Positions 55,767-64,000 of a DNA stretch of 64,000 nt are shown here, one piece after another. The stretch's first letter is position 1. Each line of letters begins with the position of its first letter. Origin of the DNA: Perca fluviatilis (Eukaryota > Chordata > Actinopteri > Perciformes > Percidae); NCBI RefSeq assembly GCF_010015445.1, contig NC_053112.1:6979403-7043402 (forward strand), read 5' to 3'. The notes beneath the pieces were generated by a model. That model had not been told where the DNA came from and did no database searches. It saw nothing but the letters and a program-made list of their open reading frames with translations. Position numbers and translations under genes: made by a program.

Positions 55767-55838
55767 TTCCCATACCGGGAGTTGAACCCGGGCCGCCTGG
55801 GTGAAAACCAGGAATCCTAACCGCTAGACCATATGGGA
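55767..55838 (-). tRNA. tRNA-Glu(UUC) copy 8
   Basis: A canonical 72-nt cloverleaf with anticodon TTC, A box TGGTCTAGCGG and B box GGTTCAACTCC. All stems pair. Confidence 0.95.
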
Positions 55839-56080
55839 CACATAAATACAGTTGCCAGGCATCCTGCTTTCCTTTACTGTACTACTGGTACCCTACTATG
55901 GAGTTCTGGCTTATTGAAAGATTATTTTGTCTGTACGCCCCCTGGCGTTTCGGAAAATACTGCAACGAACGATGCGTTGAGCATACAAGTCTCCGTGCAG
56001 GCTCGTAGCGAAGGCCCAGGATACCGTGTCACACGTCAGTATAACCAAAGACTAAAGTGTGATTTACAGGCTCGAAGGTG

Positions 56081-56290
56081 AGTTTGTCATCTATTATAAT
56101 ACCGAGGTATTTGTATTGCTTCACTACATCCATAGCTTGATCGTTAATAAGGGTGGGGGGATTCTTCCTAAAGTCGATCAGCATTTCTTTCCTTTTTGCC
56201 GTGTTAATGTTCATAAAAGACGACTTGCACCACTCTGTAAAATAATTTAAGGTAGCGCCACGCTCAGGGTCTTTGTTCGTCAGCAGCGAC
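56081..56290 (-). pseudogene. LINE ORF2 fragment
   Basis: Reads TNKDPERGATLNYFTEWCKS, KRKEMLIDFRKNPP and YKYLGIIIDDKLTFEP, the region after RT motif C in CR1/L2-like elements. It is nearly the same as 58705-58922, so it was probably carried by block duplication. Confidence 0.82.
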
Positions 56291-56476
56291 ACTATTACCG
56301 AGTCAGGCTACGGCGTAGGGTCCGTATCTACGGGTTTGTAACAAAGAAGTATGAAGATGCCTTCAGCATTTGTGCAGGTGGAGCAACATGAGTTGATGGG
56401 TCTTGCTCAATGACACTTCTGACCAAATCACCAACCTTGTGGCTGAAGGACGACCCTCGCCACCATTAAAGAAAGT

Positions 56477-56548
56477 TTCCCATACCGGGAGTTGAACCCG
56501 GGCCACCTGGGTGAAAACCAGGAATCCTAACCGCTAGACCATATGGGA
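56477..56548 (-). tRNA. tRNA-Glu(UUC) copy 9
   Basis: Canonical, identical in the tRNA body to copy 4. Confidence 0.95.
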
Positions 56549-57482
56549 CCATATGCAAGGCTACCAATACTGAAAAACGGAGCGATTAAGCTTTGTTTGT
56601 GCCCTTCTTTACACGCAAACAGAGAATTTGCCTCTAAAAACGAGTCTTTCTAAAAACTCCGGCCAGAGTGGAGATTTTTGGAAAACTTTGTTTGCCGCGT
56701 TTGCACGTAAATTGAGACAAACGGAGGTTTAGGCAGCCGAGGAAGTGAGGAAGACAAGAGAGAGGAAGTGATTTGTTGCTGTTGTTGCTATTTTGAGCTT
56801 CTTGTTACACCGCCACCTACAGGTCTGGCGTGCTCTTGACGGCATTGACGGCATATATACATGCGTCCGTGTAAACAAACACTTTTCTGAAAACTGACAG
56901 CTGTGCACGATATTATTTTAGAAAACGGACAGGTTGAAATGTCCTTCGATCCATCCATCCATCTTCGTCCGCTTATCCGGTGTCGGGTCACGGGGGGAGT
57001 AGCTCCAGCAGCTCCAGCAGGTTGAAATGTCCGTTTAAGAAAATAGCCGGCCACGTGTAAACATAGCACAAGCCACGGCCGTGCGACGTGTAGTTGTTTC
57101 GGAAAATTTCGGAAAATACTGCAACAAACAATGTGTTGAGCATACAAGTCTCCGTGCAGGCTCTTAGCGAAGGCCCAGGATACAGTGTCACACGTCAGTA
57201 TAACCAAAGACTAAAGTGTGATTTACAGGTATGGTTCTGTGGAGGCTCCACGCAGAGCTTTCGCCGTAGCCTATACGTAAGTGGCCTGATGTTTCTACTT
57301 GTGTGTCTGTGTGTGCTTCAGTCTCTTTAAGAAAATAGCAGGGCGACATGTGTGTGGTAGAGCGAGTGAGAGAGTGAAGGTGATTATCTTCAGAGTGAGT
57401 AGTGACTCTAGAGTGACACTTCTGACCAAATCACCAACCTTGTGGCTAAAGGACAACCCTCTGAGCTACCATTAAAGGAAGT

Positions 57483-57554
57483 TTCCCATACCGGGAGTTG
57501 AACCCGGGCCACCTGGGTGAAAACCAGGAATCCTAACCGCTAGACCATATGGGA
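57483..57554 (-). tRNA. tRNA-Glu(UUC) copy 10
   Basis: Canonical, identical in the tRNA body to copies 4 and 9. Confidence 0.95.
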
Positions 57555-58479
57555 CCACATGTAAGGCTACCAATACTGAAAAACGGAGCGATTAAGCTTT
57601 GTTTGTGCCCTTCTTTTACACGCAAACAGAGAATTTGCCTCTAAAAACGAGTCTTTCTAAAAACTCCGGCCAGAGTGGAGATTTTGGAAAACTTTGTTTG
57701 CACGTTTGCACGTAAATTGAGACAAACGGAGGTTTAGGCAGCCGAGGAAGTGAGGAAGAGAAGAGAGAGGAAGTGATTTGTTGCTGTTGTTGCTATTTTG
57801 AGCTTCTTGTTACACTGCCTCCTACAGGTCTGGCGTACTCTGGACGGCATTGACGGCATATGTACACGCGTACATGTAAACAAACACTTTTCTGAAAACT
57901 GACAGCTGTGCACGATATTATTTTAGAAAACGGTGAGGTTGAAATGTTCGTTTAAGAAAATAGCCGGCCACGTGTAAACGTAGCACAAGCCATGGCCGTG
58001 CGACGTGTAGTTGTTTCGGAAAATTTCGGAAAATACTGCAACAAACGATGTGTTGAGCATACAAGTCTCCGTGCAGGCTCTTAGCGAAGGCCCAGGACAC
58101 AGTGTCACACGTCAGTATAACCAAAGACTAAAGTGTGATTTACAGGTATGGTTGTCTGGAGGCTCCACGCAGAGCTTTCACCGTAGTCTATACATAAGTG
58201 GTCTGAAGTTTCTACTTGTGTGTCTGTGTGTGCTTCAGTCTCTTTAAGAGAATAGCAGGGCCGGCATGCGTGTGTGTGTGTGTGTGGGGAGTGTGTGGTA
58301 GAGTGAGTGATAGAGTGATGGTGATTATCTTCAGAGTGAGTAGTGACTCTAGAGTCCTAGCGAGAGAAACAAAGTGTCGCCCCTGTTGTTTCTGATGGGA
58401 GATCTGGAGCAGTTAACCCTCTCTTTGATATCATGGTGTTCATGGGAGAGAGAACCAGGAGATGAGTCGGTGGGGGGGG

Positions 58480-58922
58480 GCTTATATAAGCCAGGACTGA
58501 CTGGGCCTTCTTCAGGGTCTTTGTCTCATATAGTGATTTTAAGTCAGTCAGAGAGTTGTGGGAAATTTTGCCACAAACTTTAGTTATGTATTGCAGCCTG
58601 TTTTGTTTTTTAAGAGTGAGGGACCCAAACCAGCTCACAAAGGCAAAGGAAAGAATAGTTTCAATAAAACAGCTAAGTTTACGACAGCGTCAACCTGAGG
58701 CTCGAAGGTGAGTTTGTCATCTATTATAATACCGAGGTATTTGTATTGCTTCACTACTTCCATAGCTTGATCGTTAATAAGGGTGGGGGGATTCTTCCTA
58801 AAGTCGATCAGCATTTCTTTACTTTTTGCCGCGTTAATGTTAATAAAAGACGACTTGCACCACTCTGTAAAATAATTTAAGGTAGCGCCACGCTCAGGGT
58901 CTTTGATCGTCAGCAGCGACAC
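58480..58922 (-). pseudogene. LINE ORF2 fragment, longer copy
   Basis: Reads DPERGATLNYFTEWCKSS and YKYLGIIIDDKLTFEP, then, after a shift, WFGSLTLKKQNRLQYITK and SLYETKTLKKAQSVLAY. Compared with the element at 60.6 kb, the segment between FEP and WFGS is internally deleted. No start or RT core. Confidence 0.82.
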
Positions 58923-59109
58923 TATTACCGAGTCAGGCTACGGCGTAGGGTCCGTATCTACGGGTTAGTAACAAAGAAGTATGAAGATGCCTTCAGCATT
59001 GGTGCAGGTGGAGCAACATGAGTTGATGGGTCTTGCTCAATGACACTTCTGACCAAATCACCAACCTTGTGGCTGAAGGACAACCCTCTGAGCTACCATT
59101 AAAGGAAGA

Positions 59110-59181
59110 TTCCCATACCGGGAGTTGAACCCGGGTCACCTGGGTGAAAACCAGGAATCCTAACCGCTAGACCATATGGGA
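59110..59181 (-). tRNA. tRNA-Glu(UUC) copy 11
   Basis: Canonical, with one change in the variable region (TGAC for TGGC). All stems pair. Confidence 0.94.
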
Positions 59182-59538
59182 CCATGTGCAAGGATACCAA
59201 TACTGAAAAACTGAGCCATTTAGCTTTGTTTGTGCCCTTCTTTTACACGCAAACAGAGAATTCGGGGGGAAATTCAACACTACCAGGAGAAGGCCTCGTT
59301 GCTGCAACGTGTAGTTAAATTTTTGGAGAGGTGCAAGTCAGGCTACGGCGTAGGGTCAGTATCTAAGGGTTCCTACGTACATACCTATGGCGTCGATTTA
59401 AACCAGAAGCATAAATTGGCCTTCAGCATTTGTGCAGGTGGAGCAGCATGAGTTTATGTGTCTTGCTCAATGACCCTTTTGACCAAATCACCAACCTTGA
59501 GGCTGAAATACGATCCTCTGAGCCACCATTAAAGAATA

Positions 59539-59592
59539 TTTCCAGGCCACCTGGGTGAAAACCAGGAATCCTAACCGCTAGACCATATGGGA
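59539..59592 (-). pseudogene. Truncated tRNA-Glu, T arm deleted
   Basis: The D and anticodon arms are perfect, but the T arm is missing (plus strand runs from TTTCC straight into AGGCCACCTGGG), so the B box is lost. Confidence 0.88.
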
Positions 59593-60079
59593 CATATATC
59601 ACTACATACTGTTGCCAGGCATCCTGCTTTCCTTTACTGTACTACTGGTACTCTACTACGAAGTTCTGGCTTATTGAAAGATTATTTTGTCTGTACACCC
59701 CCTGGTGTTTCGGAAAATACTGCAACGAACGATGTGTTGAGCATAAAAGTCTCCGTGCAGGCTCGTAGCGAAGGCCCAGGATACAGTGTCACACGTCAGT
59801 ATAACCAAAGACTAAAGTGTGATTTACAGGTATGGTTGTGTGGAGGCTCCACGCAGAGCTTTCACCGTAGTCTATACGTAAGTGGCCTGAAGTTTCTACT
59901 TGTGTGTCTGTGTGTGCTTCATTCTCTTTAAGAGAATAGCAGGGCGACGTGTGTGTGTGTGGTAGAGCGAGCGAAGGTGATTATCTTCAGAGTGAATAGT
60001 GACTCTAGAGTGACACTTCTGACCAAATCACCAACCTTGTGGCTGAAGGCCAATCATCTGAGCCACCATTAAAATATGT

Positions 60080-60151
60080 TTCCCATACCGGGAGTTGAAC
60101 CCAGGCCGCCTGGGTGAAAACCAGGAATCCTAACCGCTAGACCATATGGGA
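60080..60151 (-). tRNA. tRNA-Glu(UUC) copy 12
   Basis: Full cloverleaf with anticodon TTC and one T-stem wobble. This is the only copy with a TTTT run close downstream (ATATTTTAATGG on the minus strand). Confidence 0.93.
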
Positions 60152-60604
60152 CATATAACGTGTGGTACTGTTGCCAGGCATCCTGCTTTCCTTTACTATA
60201 CTACTAGTACTCTACTACGGAGTTCTGGCTTATTGAAAGATTATTTTGTCTGTACGCCCCCTGGTGTTTCGGAAAATACTGCAACAAATGATGCGTTGAG
60301 CATTAACGTCTCCGTGGCAGGAGATGAGTCGGGGGGGAAATGCAACGCTACCAATACCCTGTTTACACGACATTTCCCTTTGTTTGTGCCCTTCGTTTAC
60401 ACGCAAACGGAGAATTCGTCTCTGAAAACGAGTCTTTCTAAAACCTCCAGCCAGAGTGGAGATTTTGGAAAACGTTGTTTGCACGTTTGCACATTTGCAC
60501 ATTTGCACGTTTGCATGTTTGCACGTAAACATACGGAGGTTTAGGCAGCCGAGGAAGTGAGGAAGAGAAGAGAGAGGAAGTGATTGGTTGCTGTCGTTGC
60601 TATT

Positions 60605-62215
60605 GACAAATATGATTTTAGCAACGAAATTGTTGGCCTAAAACAGTCCTTACTTCCCCTGTCCCAATCACCTGTCTGCTTCTCTACACAAAGTGTTGTG
60701 ACCATCTTTAAACACTGCAAAGCCAAAACAAGTCCGGGCCCAGACAACATTGGTAGCCGTGTTCTCTCCTGTTGTGCAGAACAGCTAGGCCCCATTTTTA
60801 ATTATATTTTTAATCAATCAATGTGTCAACAGAAGGTTCCTGACTTATGGAAACAGTCAATTATAGTCCCTGTTGCAAAAATCAGCCGCCCAAAGATTTT
60901 AAATGACTACAGACCCATAGCCCTTACGTCACTTGTGATGAAGTCCTTTGAAAAGCTGATCAAAAGAGAACTGACATTTATGACGACCAGTCTCCTCGAC
61001 CCACTACAGTTTGCATATAGACTCAACAGAGGGGTCCAGGATGCAACTGTGACAGTACTCAACCTCATCCTTAAACATCTTGAGGGAAATAAAAAACCAC
61101 GCTAGACTACTGTTTGTGGATTTTTCTTCAGCCTTTAACACTATTCAGCCGCACCTGTTGGTTGAGAAGCTCTTGCATCAGTTCCAACTGGAGGCCAACC
61201 TTGTGGGCTGGATATTGGACTTCCTCACAAATAGATCTCAGCGAGTGAGGGTAAATGGTTAGTTCTCTGACTGGGCCCTCTCATCAACTGGCTCACCACA
61301 GGGGTGTGTTCTTTCCCCCCTCCTCTATATTCTGTACAACAATGACTGCTGCTCTGTGACTGAAAACCGACACTTTGTGAAGTTTGCTGATGATACGGTT
61401 ATTGTCAGCTTACTGAACAATGAGGAAACTTCACACGGTCCAGTCATGGACCATTTTGTAACATGGTGCCAGGATGCCTTTCTTGAGCTGAACGCCTCAA
61501 AGACAAAAGACATGTGTATTGACTTTAGGCATAATGTCACTAACAATGTAAAAACTAGTATAAATGGTCAGGAAATAGAGGTTGTTAAAGAGTACAAGTA
61601 TTTAGGATCCATTATTGATGACAAGTTGAGCTTCGAGCCAAATACTAGTTTGCTTTGCAAGAAAGGCCAGCAGCGCCTGTATTGCCTTAGAAAGCTGGCC
61701 ACGTTTAATGTGGACAAGACCCTGTTGACCCTTTTCTATGGGTCCTTGGTTGAGTCAGTTGTCACCTTCTCCTTAATCTGCTGGTATGGCTCCATTACTG
61801 TAAAACAAAAAAACGCCCTCTCCAGATTAATTAAGGTGAGCCGCTGTATCACAGGTTCTAGGCAGAAAGGCCTGGAGGAACTCTATCAGAAGCAGATGCT
61901 AAAAAGGGTTGAATCTATCCTGTCAGATAGTTCTCATCCCTTACGGGCTGAATTTCAGATGTTGCCATCCGGATCACGCTTTATACTTCCAAAACTCAGA
62001 ACAAATAGATATAAACACTCCTTTGTACCTGCAGCCATTCTACTTTTTAATTCTATAAAGAACCATAGATAACTTGATTTATTATTTATGTTTTTAAATT
62101 TGCCTGAAAGGTAGGCAATCTCTGTATTGTGTGTATGATTGTGTGTGATTTTATTATACTACCTGCTGCATAACAAATTGCCCCCACTGGGGGACAAATA
62201 AAGTAACTTGACTTG
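60605..62215 (+). pseudogene. LINE reverse transcriptase, 5'-truncated and broken
   Basis: A CR1/L2-like (Jockey superfamily) ORF2. It shows KTSPGPDNIGSRVLSCCAEQ and NDYRPIALTSLVMKSFEKLI, then motif A (LLFVDFSSAFNTI), motif B (SPQGCVLSPLLYILY), motif C (FADD in KFADDTVIV) and YKYLGSIIDDKLSFEP, ending near 62072. One frameshift lies in the A run at about 61090, and one in-frame TAG follows VNG at 61260. The 3' UTR has a CCCCCACTGGGGG stem and AATAAAGTAACTTGACTTGA. The endonuclease is absent. It interrupts a tRNA-array block. Confidence 0.9.
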
Positions 62216-62694
62216 AAATGATTTTCGGGATTCTGATTGGCTAATGTGGGCTTGAGCTTCTCGTTACAGCGCCACCTACAGGTCTGGCGTGCTCTTGACG
62301 GCATTGACGGCATATGTACACGCGTATGTGTAAACAAACACTTTTCTGAAAACTTACAGCTGTGCAGGATGTTATTTTAGAAAACGGACAGGTTGAAATG
62401 TCCTTTTATGTAAATAGCCGGCCACGTGTAAACGTAGCACAAGCCACGGCCGAGTGACGTGTGCGTTGCCGGGACGTGTAGTTGGAGAGGTGCACGTCAG
62501 GCTTTGGCGTAGGGTCCGTATCTACGGGTTCCTACGTACGTACCACGGTGTCTATTTAACCCAGAAGCATAAATTGGCCTTCAGCATTTGTGCAGGTGGA
62601 GCAACATGACTTTATGGGTCTTGCTCAATGACACTTCTGACCAAATCACCAACCTTGTATAAGGCCAATCATCTGAGCCACCATTAAAGAATAT

Positions 62695-62766
62695 TTCCCA
62701 TACCGGGAGTTGAACCCAGGCCGCCTGGGTGAAAACCAGGAATCCTAACCACTAGACCATATGGGA
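62695..62766 (-). tRNA. tRNA-Glu(UUC) copy 13
   Basis: Full cloverleaf with anticodon TTC; the A box is TGGTCTAGTGG, also a normal form for tRNA-Glu. One T-stem wobble. Confidence 0.94.
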
Positions 62767-63544
62767 CATGTAAAATTACATACTGTTGCCAGGCATCGTG
62801 CTTTCCTTTACTGTACTACTGGTACTCTACTATGGAGTTCTGGCTTATTGAAAGATTATTTTGTCTGTACGCCCCCTGGCGTTTCGGAAAATACTGCAAC
62901 GAACGATGCGTTGAGCATACAAGTCTCCGTGCAGGCTCGTAGCGAAGGCCCAGGATACCGTGTCACACGTCAGTATAACCAAAGACTAAAGTGTGATTTA
63001 CAGGTATGGTTACAGGTATACGTAAGTGGTGTGAAGTTTCTACTTGTGTGTCTGTGTGTGCTTCAGTCTCTTTAAGAGACTATAGGGCCGGAATGTGTGT
63101 GTGTGTGTGTGTGTGTGTGTAGTGTGGTAGAGCAAGTGAGAGAGTGACAGTGGTTATCTTCAGAGTGAGTAGTGACTCTAGAGTCATAGTGTGAGAAACA
63201 AAGTGTCTCCCCTGTTCTTTCTGGCCACGTGGGAAATCTGGAGCAGGAGAAGTTAACCCTCTTCTTGATCTCATGTTGTTGATGGAGAAGGAGAACCAGG
63301 AAATGAGTCCGGGGGGGGGGGAATTCAACGCTACCAAGAGAAGGCCAATCAAAGCGCGTCGCTGCAACGTGTAGTTACATTTTTTGGGAGGTGCAGGTCA
63401 GGTTACGGGATAGGGTCCGTATCTACCTTCAGCATTTGTGCAGGTGGAGCAACATGAGGTTATGGGACTTGACTTGCTCCCTTTAGACCAAATCACCAAC
63501 CTTGTGGCTGAAGGCCAATCATCTGAGCCACCATTAAAGAATAT

Positions 63545-63616
63545 TTCCCATACCGGGAGTTGAACCCGGGCCACCTGGGTGAAAACCAGGAATCCTAACC
63601 GCTAGACCATATGGGA
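63545..63616 (-). tRNA. tRNA-Glu(UUC) copy 14
   Basis: Canonical, identical in the tRNA body to copy 4. The repeat array appears to end shortly after it; 63660-64000 is AT-rich and unassigned. Confidence 0.95.
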
Positions 63617-64000
63617 CACATATCATATAAAAATCTAAATCAGATTTGTTAAAACACACTTCAGTAAAAGTAGTTTAAGTAACTTTTGTGATAACTTTCA
63701 TGTTGAGATTTAAACTAAGTAACTGGGACGATGGAGGGTAGAAGTTCATTAAGCCACAGAGTGATGAAAATAAAATAAAAAACTAAATTATCAGGTTGTG
63801 TTCTACATGTGAGACATTTGAGGACGCCATCTTGGGCTTTAGTAGACAACTGATCAACATTTTCTGACATTTTACAGACCAAACAACTAATCCATTAATC
63901 AATAAAAATAAAAATAATCTTTATTTTGTTTTATTTTTATTTTTTTTAGAAAAATTATTAATTCTTTTGACATTTTTGTCACATTTCTTCTTCTTTTTTT

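Larger units (their letters stand above)
52780..55815. repeat. 1,518-bp tandem duplication
   Basis: Near-identical halves: every landmark (53697/55215, 53849/55367, 54249/55767) is offset by exactly 1,518 bp. Differences include a tRNA deletion in the left half. Confidence 0.93.

Noticed and set aside
51990..58250. Recurring 60-139-residue frames (MVILTCDTVSWAF, MFRKISENTATN)
   Set aside because: They recur because the tRNA block is duplicated; no domain, and frames change between copies.

Overview
The window looks like a chromosome segment of a teleost fish, probably a spiny-rayed one. It has one recognisable single-copy gene, otx1, split by introns on the minus strand, inside a very repeat-rich non-coding landscape. 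That landscape holds MITEs with target-site duplications, tRNA-derived SINEs, decayed LINEs, long GT/GATA arrays and many minisatellites. Most long open frames are accidents of repeats whose period is a multiple of three.

Layout. 1-23 kb is the region downstream of otx1: mostly MITEs and minisatellites, with a few non-repetitive islands (about 1.8-2.2, 7.3-7.8, 9.4-9.9, 11.5-12.1 and 14.1-14.6 kb) that could be conserved regulatory DNA. 23.19-31.25 kb is otx1: three coding exons (30910-31006, 30006-30157, 23189-24004) encode 354 residues with a K50 (bicoid-class) homeodomain and two C-terminal OTX-tail motifs. Intron 2 (6.0 kb) is full of nested transposons. The inferred 5' UTR carries six copies of a 35-bp repeat just before the start codon. 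31.3-38.5 kb is upstream sequence with local duplications, ending in a GC-rich stretch with two CCAAT boxes and a good splice donor that may be the otx1 promoter and first non-coding exon. 39-41 kb is simple repeats and unassigned DNA.

41.3-63.6 kb is a tandem array of tRNA-Glu(UUC) genes, all on the minus strand: 14 full-length copies and 4 truncated ones, each in a repeated block of roughly 0.7-1.6 kb. The array is interrupted by a large foldback element, a duplicated MITE block, a remnant that resembles a multicopy teleost gene family (47.2-49.8 kb), a 1.75-kb hAT-type element with a perfect 8-bp target duplication, a 1,518-bp tandem duplication, and LINE fragments including a nearly complete but broken reverse transcriptase (60.6-62.2 kb).

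No operon-like gene cooperation is visible. The points of most interest are the tRNA-Glu array with its graded decay, the repeated pattern of minisatellites growing inside MITEs, and how closely repeats crowd the otx1 exons. All family names were assigned by eye and from memory; no database search was done.
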